Assembly: GCF_005222485.1 (NCBI RefSeq)
Contig: NZ_CP029078.1
Location: forward strand, 7,007,501 to 7,071,500
Reading direction: 5' to 3'
Source: Streptomyces griseoviridis
Lineage (GTDB): Bacteria; Actinomycetota; Actinomycetes; Streptomycetales; Streptomycetaceae
Length of the DNA stretch: 64,000 nt
Below the pieces are notes generated by a model. It had not been told where the DNA came from, did no database searches, and saw only the letters and a list, made by a program, of their open reading frames with translations. Positions within the stretch are counted from its first letter, which is position 1; each line of letters begins with the position of its first letter. The position numbers and the translations under genes are program-made. Below are positions 34,636-43,958 of this stretch, piece after piece.

Positions 34636-37600
34636 ATGGCGAACGGACCGCAGCCCGGGTACCTCGACCCCGACGACCGCATGGAGCGACGCACCGCCCA
34701 CCTCCGCGCCCACGATCCCCAGGTGCGCGACGCCACCCCGCTGCCCGCGATCGACGAGGCGATCAGGCGGCCGGGCATCACCCTCGCGCGGACCATGGCG
34801 ACCGTGATGGACGCCTACGCCGACCGGCCCGCGCTCGCCGAACGCGCCCGCGAACTCGTCAGGGACCCGGAGACCGGCCGCGCCGAGCACCGGCTGCTGC
34901 CGCGGTTCGACGCCCTCACCTACGCCGAACTCTGGTCCCGGGTCGGCGCCCTCGCCGCCGAGCTGCACCACGCGCCCCACCACCCGCTGCGCGCGGGCGA
35001 GTTCGTCGCCGTCCTCGGCTTCACCGGCATCGACTACGCCACCATCGACCTGGCGTGCGCCAGGACCGGCGCCGTCTGCGTGCCGCTCCAGAACAGCGCG
35101 ACGGCCGACCGGCTGCTGCCGATCATGACGGAGACCGCGCCCCGCGTCCTGGCCGCCGGCAGCGAACTCCTCGACACCGCAGTGGACTTGGCGCTGCGCA
35201 CCGACTCCGTGCGCCGGCTCGTCGTCTTCGACCACCGCCCCGACGCCGACGACGACCGCGAACGGTTCGAGGCCGCGCGGCAGCGGCTCGCCGACGCGGG
35301 CGGCAGGGTCGTCGTGGAGGCGCTCGCCGAGGTCGTCGACCGGGGCCGAGGACTGGCGCCCGCACCGGAGTTCGAGGACGGCGACCCCGACCGGCTCGCC
35401 CTGCTCATCTACACCTCGGGTAGCACCGGAGCCCCCAAGGGCGCGATGTACACCGACCGCCTGGTGGCCCGGCTGTGGCAGGGGTTCTGGCCGCGTGAGA
35501 CCGGGCTGCCGCTCATCGGGTTCGGCTATCTCCCGATGAGCCATCTCGCGGGCCGGGCCATGCTGTTCGCCACCCTCGGCAGCGGTGGCACCACCTGCTT
35601 CACCGCCCGCAGCGACCAGTCCACCCTCTTCGAGGACCTGGAACTGGCCCGCCCCACCGACCTGTTGCTGGTGCCCAGGGTCTGCGACACCCTCTTGCAG
35701 CGCTACCGCGCCGAGATCGACCGCAGGACCGCCGAAGGCGGCGACCCGGCGGCCCTCGACGCCGAGGTGAAGCGGGAGCTGCGCGAGACGTTCCTCGGCG
35801 GGCGGCTGCTGTGGGTCGGCTGCGGATCGGCGCCGCTCTCCGACGAGATGGCGGCCTTCGTCGAGTCCTGCGTCGACCTGCCGCTGCACGACGGCTACGG
35901 CTCGACCGAGGCGGGCGGGGTGCTCGGCGACCACCGGCTGATGCGCCCGCCGGTCCGCGACTACAAGCTCGTCGACGTCCCCGAACTGGGCTACTTCCGC
36001 ACCGACCTGCCGCATCCGCGCGGTGAACTCCTCCTCCTCACCGACGCCCTCGTCCCCGGCTACTACCGGCGCCCCGAGGTCATGGCCGGGCTCCTCGACG
36101 AGGACGGCTACTACCGCACCGGCGACATCATGGCGGAGACAGGCCCCGACCAGCTCGTCTACGTCGACCGGCGCAACAACGTGCTCAAGCTCTCGCAGGG
36201 CGAGTTCGTCGCCGTCTCCCATCTGGAGGCCGTCTTCGCGAGCAGCCCGCTGGTGCGGCAGATCTTCGTCCACGGCAGCAGCGAACGCGCCTATCTGCTG
36301 GCGGTCGTCGTCCCGGTGCCGGAGGCGGTCGAGCAGGCCGGCGGCGACCTCGACGAGCTGAAGGCGCTGATCGCCGCCTCGTTGCAGCGGACGGCCAAGG
36401 AGGCGGGGCTCAACTCCTATGAGATCCCACGGGACTTCCTCGTCGAGACCGAGCCCTTCAGCACCGCGAACGGGCTCCTGTCCGACATCCGCAAACTGCT
36501 GCGGCCCCGCCTCAAGGACCATTACGGGGAGCGCCTGGAAGGGCTGTACACCGAACTCGCCGAGCGGGAGAGCGACGAACTGCGGGCGCTGCGCGGCGCC
36601 GGACGCGACCAGCCGGTCGTCGACACCGTCGTCCGGGCCGCGCGGGCCCTCCTCGGCTGCCCCACCCGGCCCACCGCCCGCTTCACCGACCTCGGCGGCG
36701 ACTCGCTGTCCGCGCTGTCGTTCTCCCGGCTGCTCGGCGAGATCTTCGGCGTCGAGGTACCGGTGAGCGTCGTCATCAGCCCCGCCAACGACCTGCGGCG
36801 GCTCGCCGAGCACATCGAGCGCGCCCTCTCGTCCGACGCCCGCCGCCCCTCACCGGCCGCCGTGCACGGCGCCGCCGCCACCGAGGTGCGGGCGGGCGAC
36901 CTCACCCTCGACGCCTTCGTCGACGCGGCGACCCTCGCCGCCGCCCCGACCCTCCCGCACGTCGAAGGCCCCGCGAGGACCGTGCTGTTGACCGGCGCCA
37001 GCGGCTATCTCGGCCGCTTCCTCTGCCTTGCCTGGCTGGAGCGGCTCGCGGCCACCGGCGGCACCCTCGTCTGTGTCGTCCGGGGCGCCGACGCGGCGGC
37101 CGCACGCGAGCGGCTGCACGACACCTTCGACAGCGGTGACCCCGAACTCCTGGCGCACTTCGAGAAGTTGGCCGAGGGGCGGCTCGAGGTGCTGGCCGGT
37201 GACATCGGTGAACCCGACCTCGGGCTCGACGGACCCACCTGGCACCGCCTCGCCCGCGACGTCGACCTGATCGTCCACCCGGCCGCCCTGGTCAACCATG
37301 TCCTGCCCTACGAGGAGCTGTTCGGGCCCAACGTGGTGGGCACGGCCGAGCTGATCAGGATGGCGCTGACCGGGCGCGTCAAGCGGTTCACGTACCTGTC
37401 GACGGTCGGCGTGATCACCGCGCAGACCAGCAGCCCCGACGAGTCGGCCGACATCCGCGTCACCAGCCCCGTCCGCCGCCTCGACGACGGGTACGCGAGC
37501 GGCTACGCGACGAGCAAGTGGGCGGGTGAGGTGCTGCTGCGGGAGGCGCACGACCTGTGCGGGCTGCCGGTCGCCACGTTCCGCTCGGACATGATCCTCG

Positions 37601-38163
37601 CGCACAGCAGGTGGGGCGGCCAGCTCAACGTCCCCGACCTGTTCACCCGGCTGCTGCTGAGCGTCGTCGCGACGGGCATCGCGCCCGGCTCCTTCTACCG
37701 CGGGGGACCCGACGGCGGGCACGTCCCGGCCCACTACGACGGCCTGCCGGCCGACTTCACGGCCGAGGCCGTCACCGCCCTCGGCGAGCGCGCCACCGAG
37801 GGCCACCACACCTACAACGTCCTCAACCCGCACGACGACGGCGTCAGCCTCGACACCTTCGTGGACTGGCTCGCCGACGCCGGGCACCCGGTGCGGCGCA
37901 TCGACGACTACGACGCGTGGCTGGCCCGCTTCGAGACGGCGATGCGGTCTCTGCCGGAACGACAGCGCCAGCACTCGCTGCTGCCGCTGCTGCACGCGTT
38001 CGCGGCCCCCGCCGAGCCCGTCGCCGGGTCCGGACTCCCCGCCGACCGCTTCCGGGCCGCCGTCCGGGCGGCCGGGGTGGGACCCGACGCCGACATCCCG
38101 CACGTGTCGGCGGCCCTGATCCACAAGTACGCGGCCGATCTGCGGGCCCTCAAACTGATCTGA
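34636..38163 (+). CDS. car: Carboxylic acid reductase (A-PCP-R)
   Basis: 1175 aa, the full length of Nocardia/Mycobacterium CARs. Start ATG 34636 with GGAAGG upstream. Adenylation domain: [14 protein letters not shown] (about 256-269), GYGSTEAG (about 420), YRTGDI. Carrier domain: LGGDSLSA with phosphopantetheine Ser690. Reductase domain: [10 protein letters not shown] (about 785) and the Tyr-x3-Lys pair in [11 protein letters not shown] near 957. It activates a carboxylic acid with ATP, loads it as a thioester, and releases an aldehyde with NADPH. No phosphopantetheinyl transferase is adjacent. Whether it serves the polyketide cluster on the right is unclear; a TetR gene and a strand switch lie between them. 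Confidence 0.92.
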   Translation: MANGPQPGYLDPDDRMERRTAHLRAHDPQVRDATPLPAIDEAIRRPGITLARTMATVMDAYADRPALAERARELVRDPETGRAEHRLLPRFDALTYAELWSRVGALAAELHHAPHHPLRAGEFVAVLGFTGIDYATIDLACARTGAVCVPLQNSATADRLLPIMTETAPRVLAAGSELLDTAVDLALRTDSVRRLVVFDHRPDADDDRERFEAARQRLADAGGRVVVEALAEVVDRGRGLAPAPEFEDGDPDRLALLIYTSGSTGAPKGAMYTDRLVARLWQGFWPRETGLPLIGFGYLPMSHLAGRAMLFATLGSGGTTCFTARSDQSTLFEDLELARPTDLLLVPRVCDTLLQRYRAEIDRRTAEGGDPAALDAEVKRELRETFLGGRLLWVGCGSAPLSDEMAAFVESCVDLPLHDGYGSTEAGGVLGDHRLMRPPVRDYKLVDVPELGYFRTDLPHPRGELLLLTDALVPGYYRRPEVMAGLLDEDGYYRTGDIMAETGPDQLVYVDRRNNVLKLSQGEFVAVSHLEAVFASSPLVRQIFVHGSSERAYLLAVVVPVPEAVEQAGGDLDELKALIAASLQRTAKEAGLNSYEIPRDFLVETEPFSTANGLLSDIRKLLRPRLKDHYGERLEGLYTELAERESDELRALRGAGRDQPVVDTVVRAARALLGCPTRPTARFTDLGGDSLSALSFSRLLGEIFGVEVPVSVVISPANDLRRLAEHIERALSSDARRPSPAAVHGAAATEVRAGDLTLDAFVDAATLAAAPTLPHVEGPARTVLLTGASGYLGRFLCLAWLERLAATGGTLVCVVRGADAAAARERLHDTFDSGDPELLAHFEKLAEGRLEVLAGDIGEPDLGLDGPTWHRLARDVDLIVHPAALVNHVLPYEELFGPNVVGTAELIRMALTGRVKRFTYLSTVGVITAQTSSPDESADIRVTSPVRRLDDGYASGYATSKWAGEVLLREAHDLCGLPVATFRSDMILAHSRWGGQLNVPDLFTRLLLSVVATGIAPGSFYRGGPDGGHVPAHYDGLPADFTAEAVTALGERATEGHHTYNVLNPHDDGVSLDTFVDWLADAGHPVRRIDDYDAWLARFETAMRSLPERQRQHSLLPLLHAFAAPAEPVAGSGLPADRFRAAVRAAGVGPDADIPHVSAALIHKYAADLRALKLI

Positions 38164-38205
38164 CCCGCGACCAGCCCCGAACGGGCGGGACGGCGACGGC
38201 CGGGA

Positions 38206-38895
38206 TCACCCGCCGCCGCCCCGCCCGACCCCGCTGCCCTGCCCGATCTTGCCGCTCCTCCGCCCGACCCCGCCGTCCGCCGTCCCGGCCACCGGTCCGC
38301 CGTCGCCCGCCGCCGGGAACAGGCGCCGCACCCCCTCCACGACGGCCGCCCGCCGGGCCGCCGTCCCCGGATCGCGGGCCAGCTGCGCCGCCACCGCCGC
38401 CATGTCGGTCCTGGTGAGCCAGGCGGTGGCGATCTGGTCGACCAGCGTGAGGACGTCGACCGGGTCCCACGCCGGATCGAGCTGCCCCGACTCCTGTGCC
38501 TCGCGGAGCTGCCGCACCTTCGACAGCACCGCGCCGCGCGTCGCCTCGTCGCCGTCGAGCAGCGACATTTCGGCCAGTTCGAGCCGTCCCCAGCCCATCA
38601 GCCTGAAGCGCTCGGGGTGCGCGGTGAAGTAGTCGAAGAGGCGCCCCGCGTACCCCGGCAGATCGGCCGGGTCGAGACGCGTCGCCTCCGCCACCGCCGC
38701 CAGCTCCCGGCCCGCCACGAACGCGTAAAGCGCCTGCTTGCTGCGGAAATAGGCGTAGACGCGCTCCTTGCTGGTCCGTGCCTCACGGGCGATCCGGTCC
38801 ACCCGCGCACCGGCGATCCCGTACCGCGAGAACTCGGTCTTCGCCGCGCCGACGATCCGTTCACGGGTGGAGTCCGGGGCACTCGAAGCCGTCAT
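38206..38895 (-). CDS. TetR-family transcriptional regulator
   Basis: 229 aa starting at ATG 38895. HTH (RERIVGAAKTEFSRYGIAGA...IAREARTSKERVYAYFRSK), a helical ligand domain, and a 30-residue Gly-rich tail. Divergent from the dTDP-glucose dehydratase gene across 270 bases and convergent with the carboxylic acid reductase, so it may control either. Confidence 0.85.
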   Translation of the reverse strand: MTASSAPDSTRERIVGAAKTEFSRYGIAGARVDRIAREARTSKERVYAYFRSKQALYAFVAGRELAAVAEATRLDPADLPGYAGRLFDYFTAHPERFRLMGWGRLELAEMSLLDGDEATRGAVLSKVRQLREAQESGQLDPAWDPVDVLTLVDQIATAWLTRTDMAAVAAQLARDPGTAARRAAVVEGVRRLFPAAGDGGPVAGTADGGVGRRSGKIGQGSGVGRGGGG

Positions 38896-39165
38896 CACCC
38901 CAGAATAATCAACAGAACCGAGCCACCCGAGACCCGTGACAGCACCACTTTTTGGCCGCACCCGCTGCCGGTGCCGGGTGACGGTTCGAGTGAAGGTCGA
39001 CGGCTCCGCGACCGGGTGGCTGCCATCCTCGACGGACCGACACGGCGACCGGCGGGAGCGGAAGATGGCCTCGGAACGGTACGGGACGCGGCGCACGGCA
39101 CAGACGTCCCGCGACGACGGCGAGCGCGCCGGCCGGCCGCGCCACGAGCCCGGGGGCGGGCGGCC

Positions 39166-40161
39166 GTGAGACTCCTCGTCACCGGCGGCGCCGGATTCAT
39201 CGGCTCCCACTACGTCCGCAGCCTCCTCGCCGGCGCCTACCCCGGGCACGACGGGACCCGGCTGACCGTGCTGGACAGCCTCACCTACTCGGGCACCCTC
39301 ACCAGCCTGCCGCCCGCGCACCCGCGCCTGACGTTCGTGCGCGGCGACATCCGCGACCGCGAACTCCTCCTCGACCTGCTGCCAGGACACGACGCGGTCG
39401 TCCACTTCGCCGCCGAGTCGCACGTGGACCGCTCCATCGCGGGCTCCACCCCCTTCGTCACCACCAACGTCGTCGGCACCCACACCCTCCTCGAATGCTG
39501 CCGGCGGAGGGGTGTGGAGCGCTTCGTGCACATCTCGACCGACGAGGTCTACGGCTCGGTCGAGGACGGCTCGTGGACGGAGGCGTCCCCACTGGAGGCC
39601 AACTCGCCCTACGGCGCCTCCAAAGCCGCCTCCGACCTGCTGGTGCGCGCCTTCCACCGCACCTACGGGATGTGGACCACCGTCACCCGGTGCAGCAACA
39701 ACTACGGCCCCCACCAGTTCCCCGAGAAGATCATCCCGCTGTTCGTCACCCGCCTCCTCGACGGGCGCAAGGCACCCCTGTACGGCGACGGCCTGCATGT
39801 GCGGGAGTGGCTGCACGTCGACGACCACTGCCGGGCCGTCCAGCTCGTCCTGGAGTCGGGCCGGGCCGGCCGGACCTACAACGTCGGCGGCGGTACGGAG
39901 CTGACCAACCGCGCGCTGACCGAGCGGGTGCTCGCCGAACTCGGTGTCGGCTGGGACCGGGTGGAGCGGGTCGCGGACCGCCCGGGACACGACCGCCGCT
40001 ACTCCCTGGACGGCACCCGCATCCGCGAGGAGCTGGGCTTCGCGCCCCGGGTGGACTTCGCGCGCGGGCTCGCCGACACCGTCCGCTGGTACCGGGACCA
40101 CCGCGACTGGTGGGAGCCGCTCGCCCACCGCGCCGCCGCACTCGACGCCCCGGTCGGCTGA
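39166..40161 (+). CDS. rfbB: dTDP-glucose 4,6-dehydratase
   Basis: 331 aa from GTG. SDR-extended features: TGGAGFIGSH at the N-terminus, AAESHVDRSI, STDEVYGS, and the active-site Tyr-x3-Lys in SPYGASKAASDL. It converts dTDP-glucose to dTDP-4-keto-6-deoxyglucose, the branch point to all dTDP-deoxyhexoses. It faces the thymidylyltransferase gene across a shared terminator. The later sugar genes (epimerase, ketoreductase, transferase) are not in this window, so the pathway must be completed elsewhere, probably to the right. Confidence 0.95.
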   Translation: MRLLVTGGAGFIGSHYVRSLLAGAYPGHDGTRLTVLDSLTYSGTLTSLPPAHPRLTFVRGDIRDRELLLDLLPGHDAVVHFAAESHVDRSIAGSTPFVTTNVVGTHTLLECCRRRGVERFVHISTDEVYGSVEDGSWTEASPLEANSPYGASKAASDLLVRAFHRTYGMWTTVTRCSNNYGPHQFPEKIIPLFVTRLLDGRKAPLYGDGLHVREWLHVDDHCRAVQLVLESGRAGRTYNVGGGTELTNRALTERVLAELGVGWDRVERVADRPGHDRRYSLDGTRIREELGFAPRVDFARGLADTVRWYRDHRDWWEPLAHRAAALDAPVG

Positions 40162-40172
40162 GCCGAGGCCGC

Positions 40173-40217
40173 CGGGCGGGCCCGCGCCGCGGACGACGTC
40201 CGGCGCGGGCCCGCCCG
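40173..40217. terminator. Bidirectional terminator between rfbB and rfbA
   Basis: A perfect 17-bp GC stem (40173-40189 with 40201-40217; arm CGGGCGGGCCCGCGCCG) with an 11-base loop lies between the two convergent sugar genes. Confidence 0.85.
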
Positions 40218-40243
40218 CACGCCCGCTCAACCCCCTTTGTGGC

Positions 40244-41116
40244 TCAGCGGAGTTCGGCGGCGATGGAGATGACGTACTGGCCGTAGCCCGAGGCGGCCAT
40301 CCGCGACCCCAGCCGGTGACAGGCGTCGGCGTCGATGAGGCCGAGCCGCAGCGCGATCTCCTCCAGGCAGGCGATCCGCACGCCCTGGCGCTCCTCCAGC
40401 GTCCGCACGTACTGGCCGGCCTGGAGCAGCGACTCCGGTGTCCCGGTGTCCAGCCAGGCGAAGCCCCGGCCCAGGTCGACCAGCCGGGCCAGGCCCCGCT
40501 CCAGGTAGACCCGGTTCACATCGGTGATCTCCAGCTCGCCGCGCGCCGAGGGCCGCAGGTTCTTCGCGATGTCGACCACGTCGTTGTCGTACAGATAGAG
40601 GCCGGTGATCGCGCGGTTGGAGCGCGGACGCTCCGGTTTCTCCTGGAGGCCGACGAGGACGCCGTCCGCGTCGGTCTCCCCGACGCCGTAGCGCTGCGGG
40701 TCGTTGACCGGGTAGCCGAACAGCACACAGCCCCTGACGTCCCTCGCGTTCGCCGCGAGGGTCTCCGAGAAGCTGGTGCCGTGGAAGATGTTGTCGCCGA
40801 GGATGAGCGCCACCGGGCCGTCCCCGATGTGCTCGGCGCCGATCAGGATCGCGTCGGCGATGCCCCGCGGGGTGTCCTGCTCCGCGTAGGTGAGCCGCAG
40901 CCCGAGGTGGGAGCCGTCACCGAGGAGCGCCGTGAAGCGCGCGGTGTCGGCGGGGTTGGTGATGAGGAGGATGTCCCGGACGCCCGCGAGCATGAGCACC
41001 GAGAGCGGGTAGTAGATCATCGGCTTGTCGCCCACGGGAAGAAGCTGCTTCGACGTCCCGATGGTGATCGGGTGCAGCCGGGTCCCGGTCCCGCCGGCGA
41101 GAATGATGCCCTTCAT
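40244..41116 (-). CDS. rfbA: Glucose-1-phosphate thymidylyltransferase
   Basis: 290 aa. The start at MKGIILAGGTGTRLHP is fixed by the family and by AAGGGG upstream. Signature GGTGTRLHP...SKQLLPVGDKPMIYYP binds nucleotide; the C-terminal dimer region (GYGQYVISIAAELR) is intact. It makes dTDP-glucose for the adjacent dehydratase. Its start faces that of the E1 alpha gene across 372 bases. Confidence 0.95.
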   Translation of the reverse strand: MKGIILAGGTGTRLHPITIGTSKQLLPVGDKPMIYYPLSVLMLAGVRDILLITNPADTARFTALLGDGSHLGLRLTYAEQDTPRGIADAILIGAEHIGDGPVALILGDNIFHGTSFSETLAANARDVRGCVLFGYPVNDPQRYGVGETDADGVLVGLQEKPERPRSNRAITGLYLYDNDVVDIAKNLRPSARGELEITDVNRVYLERGLARLVDLGRGFAWLDTGTPESLLQAGQYVRTLEERQGVRIACLEEIALRLGLIDADACHRLGSRMAASGYGQYVISIAAELR

Positions 41117-41488
41117 ACGCGCGTGCCCCTTCGGACGTCGGGTGCGGGTCAGGACGAGCGGTCCGGCCGGCGGGCCTGCCGCGAGCGGCGGCCCCGCGCG
41201 GTGGTCACCGGTCCGTTTCGACGGCCGTTCCGGTCCGTCGAACACCTCGTCACCGGTCCACACGGAGGAGTCCACCGCACCGCACCTGGCTCGGCTGCCT
41301 CTGGAACGGGGCTCGACTCCCGTTGCCCCAGGGGCCGTTCGGCACCGCGCCCGCCCCGGGTGTCGAGGCGGGCTTCACCAGTCCTCTAGGGCACGCTCCG
41401 ACGATAGGGCTCCGAGGAGGGGCGCCGTCCGGCAGCTCGGCACCGTTCGCGGGCCCGGCGCCCCGGAACTGGCTGCGAGGAGGCTCGA
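41117..41488. promoter_or_regulatory. Divergent control region between rfbA and the E1 alpha gene
   Basis: This 372-base gap has no open frame with convincing codon use. A direct repeat GCTCCGA (41395-41401 and 41409-41415) near a CTAGGGC/GATAGGG stretch could be part of an activator-controlled promoter for the E1 genes, but the evidence is thin. Confidence 0.3.
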
Positions 41489-42472
41489 ATGACGTCCGGC
41501 CCTGCCCGGTTGCTCCGAGACATGGTGCGCATCCGCGTCGTCGAGGAGACACTCGCCGACCACTACCGCGACGAGCAGGAGATGCGTACCCCCACCCACT
41601 TCTCGATCGGCCAGGAGGCGACCGCGGTCGGCGTCTGCGCGGCCACCCGGCCCGGCGACTGGGTCTACACCGCCCACCGCTCCCACGCCCCCTACCTCGC
41701 CAAGGGCGGTGACCTCACGGCCATGGTCGCCGAGCTGTACGGCCGGCAGTCCGGCTGCGCGCACGGCCGGGGCGGCTCCATCCACCTCGTCGACCGGACG
41801 GCGGGCTTCGCGGGCTCCGCGGCCATCCTCGGCGAGATGATCCCGGTGGCGGTCGGCACCGCCTGGGCCTTCGCCCGCCAGGGCGGGTCGCGGGTCGCGG
41901 TCACCTTCTTCGGCGACGGCGCGACCGAGGAGGGCGTCTTCGCCGAGTCCCTCAACCTGGCGGCGGTGCGGCGCGCCCCGGTCGTCTTCGTCTGCGAGAA
42001 CAACCTCTACTCCATCTCCTCCCCGCTCGCCGCGAGGCAGCCCGCGGGCCCGACGATCCGGGACCGGGCCGAGGCCGCGGGGGTGACCGCCGTCCAGGTC
42101 GACGGCAACGACGTGTTCGCCGTCCACGACGCGGCCCTGACGGCGCTGCGGCACTGCCGCGACGGCGGCGGACCCTATCTGCTCGAACTGGCGACCTACC
42201 GCTGGCGCGAACACGTCGGTCCCGGCCACGACCACGGTCACGGCCAGGGGTACCGGCCGGTCGAGGAGACCGAGGCGTGGATCGCCCGCTGCCCGATCGC
42301 GCGGGCGGCCGACGCCCTGCGCGAACGGGACCCCGGCATCGACCGGACCGTCGCCGACTGGCGCGAGCGGTGCCGCGAGGAGATCCGCGACGCGGTCGCC
42401 CACGCCAGGCAGCAGCCGTTCCCCGACGTCGAGGCCCTGCTCGACGGCGCCTACCAGCCCGTGCCCCGCTGA
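41489..42472 (+). CDS. ThDP-dependent dehydrogenase E1, alpha subunit
   Basis: 327 aa from ATG with GAGGAGG upstream. ThDP motif GDGATEEGVFAESLN and the conserved HRSHAPYLAKGG and GRGGSIH segments are intact; an unusual His-rich stretch (HVGPGHDHGHGQG) precedes the C-terminus. Together with the beta subunit it should decarboxylate a 2-keto acid on ThDP. No E2 acyltransferase gene follows. Two roles fit: acetyl transfer onto a dTDP-ketosugar, as described for avilamycin- and kosinostatin-type branched sugars, or supply of a branched acyl-CoA starter with a housekeeping E2. The neighbouring dTDP-sugar genes favour the first. Confidence 0.88.
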   Translation: MTSGPARLLRDMVRIRVVEETLADHYRDEQEMRTPTHFSIGQEATAVGVCAATRPGDWVYTAHRSHAPYLAKGGDLTAMVAELYGRQSGCAHGRGGSIHLVDRTAGFAGSAAILGEMIPVAVGTAWAFARQGGSRVAVTFFGDGATEEGVFAESLNLAAVRRAPVVFVCENNLYSISSPLAARQPAGPTIRDRAEAAGVTAVQVDGNDVFAVHDAALTALRHCRDGGGPYLLELATYRWREHVGPGHDHGHGQGYRPVEETEAWIARCPIARAADALRERDPGIDRTVADWRERCREEIRDAVAHARQQPFPDVEALLDGAYQPVPR

Positions 42473-42504
42473 CCGGGTGCACTCGACGAGGAGGACCAGG
42501 ACCC

Positions 42505-43542
42505 GTGCGCACTCTCACCTATGGGCAGGCGATCAGTGAGGCCACCGTGCAGTGCATGGCGGCGGACGACAGCATCTTCGTCGCGGGAGAGGGCGTCGAC
42601 GACATCAAGGGCACCTTCGGCACCACGAAGGAGGCGTACGCGCGGTTCGGCGCCGGCCGCGTCATCGACGTGCCCAACTCCGAGAACGCCATGGCGGGGT
42701 TCGCGATCGGCGCGGCGGCGGCCGGACTGCGCCCGCTGCTGGTGCACACCCGCGCCGACTTCATGTTCCTCGCGCTCGACCCGCTGGTGAACCTGGCCGC
42801 CAAGTGGCGCTACATGTACGGCGGCGACAAGGGCGGGGTGCCCGTCGTCACCCGCGGGGTCGTCGGGCGGGGCTGGGGGCAGGGCGCGACGCACTCGCAG
42901 AGCCCGCACGCCACCTTCGCCCACTACGCGGGCCTGCACGTGGCGGCGCCCGCGTCACCCGCGGACGCCAAGGGGCTGCTGGTGCGGGCGCTGACCGGGG
43001 AGACCCCCGTCGTGCTGGTGGAGAACCGCAACCTGTACCCGCTCACCGGGGAGGTGCCCGAGGAGGCCACCCCGATCGACTTCGGGGTCGGCAGGATCGC
43101 CCGCAGGGGCGACGACGTCACCGTGGTCGCGACCTCCCTGATGGTGCACGAGGCGGAACGCGCCGCCGAGCAACTGGCCGGACGGGGCATCAGCGTGGAG
43201 GTCGTCGACGTGCGCACCCTGCGCCCCCTCGACGACCGGATCATCTGCGAGTCGGTGGCCAGGACCGGCCGGCTGGTCGTGGCCGACACCAGCTGGGCCC
43301 GCTACGGATTCAGCGCGGAGGTCGCGGCGGTGGTCGCGGAGCACATACCGCAGGCCCTGACCGCCCCGGTACGGCGCCTCACCCTGCCGGACAGCCCGGC
43401 CCCGGTGTCCTGGCCCCTGGAGGAGGCGTTCCACCCGGGCGCCGCCGGGGTCGTCGAGGCCTGCCTGCGACTGTGCGGCCAGGCCCCGGGCGACCTGCCC
43501 GCGCTGGCGGACGTGGCGGCGGGGTTCCAGGGCCCGTACTGA
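42505..43542 (+). CDS. ThDP-dependent dehydrogenase E1, beta subunit
   Basis: 345 aa from GTG with GAGGAGG upstream, 32 bases after the alpha subunit. It has the transketolase pyrimidine-binding domain (PNSENAMAGFAIGAAAAGLRP; ALDPLVNLAAKWRYMYGG) and C-terminal domain (VVTRGVVGRG; VVDVRTLRPLD). The LVNLAAKWRYMYGG segment resembles the E1 beta proteins of sugar-branching and surface-polysaccharide loci more than the PDH/BCKDH type, by my recollection. It forms the ThDP site jointly with the alpha subunit. Confidence 0.88.
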   Translation: MRTLTYGQAISEATVQCMAADDSIFVAGEGVDDIKGTFGTTKEAYARFGAGRVIDVPNSENAMAGFAIGAAAAGLRPLLVHTRADFMFLALDPLVNLAAKWRYMYGGDKGGVPVVTRGVVGRGWGQGATHSQSPHATFAHYAGLHVAAPASPADAKGLLVRALTGETPVVLVENRNLYPLTGEVPEEATPIDFGVGRIARRGDDVTVVATSLMVHEAERAAEQLAGRGISVEVVDVRTLRPLDDRIICESVARTGRLVVADTSWARYGFSAEVAAVVAEHIPQALTAPVRRLTLPDSPAPVSWPLEEAFHPGAAGVVEACLRLCGQAPGDLPALADVAAGFQGPY

Positions 43543-43560
43543 GGCGCGGCCGACCCGGCC

Positions 43561-43650
43561 CACCGGACGCCGGCCGCGGGGGCGCAGGCCCGTGCGGCCG
43601 GCGTCCGGTGGCGTCCGGTGGCGTCCGGTGGCGTCCGGTGGCGTCCGGTG
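43561..43650. repeat. Hairpin with five-fold repeated right arm (10-bp unit)
   Basis: CACCGGACGCCGG (43561-43573) pairs perfectly with CCGGCGTCCGGTG (43598-43610). The right-arm core GCGTCCGGTG is then repeated in tandem five times (43601-43650), offering alternative stems. Located just after the E1 beta stop and before the convergent acyltransferase operon, it probably acts as a terminator. Confidence 0.75.
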
Positions 43651-43769
43651 GCGATCGGGCGGCCGGGTGTCGGGACCGCCGCGGCTTCACCGGCGTCCGG
43701 CGGTCGGCGTCAGGTGGTCGGCGGTCGGCTTCCGGCGGTCCGCCGGGCCGGGCCTGGCCTGGGCGTCCG

Positions 43770-43958
43770 TCAGTCGGGTCCGTCGCGCAGGGCGCGGTCC
43801 AGGGCGCGTTCCGTCTCGGTGAGCGGTGTGCCGTGCCCGAGCCGCTCCGGGTGGCCGGGTGCCGGGGCGTCGAGCGGGCGGACGGCCGGGACGTACACCC
43901 AGATGCCGCCCGCCGCGATCATCGCCCGGGACACGGCGCGCAGGACGCGACTGATCAT
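43770..43958 (-). CDS. Small protein at the end of the minimal PKS operon (DUF6059-like)
   Basis: 62 aa, too short for most gene finders. It starts at an ATG overlapping the acyltransferase stop (ATGA), which implies translational coupling. The sequence has a hydrophobic/aromatic N-terminal segment (SRAMIAAGGIWVYVP), the PGHPERL motif and a C-terminal acidic helix (PLTETERALDRAL). I recall similar short proteins (DUF6059) in Streptomyces natural-product clusters. Function unknown; a peripheral membrane or partner-protein role is possible. Confidence 0.7.
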   Translation of the reverse strand: MISRVLRAVSRAMIAAGGIWVYVPAVRPLDAPAPGHPERLGHGTPLTETERALDRALRDGPD

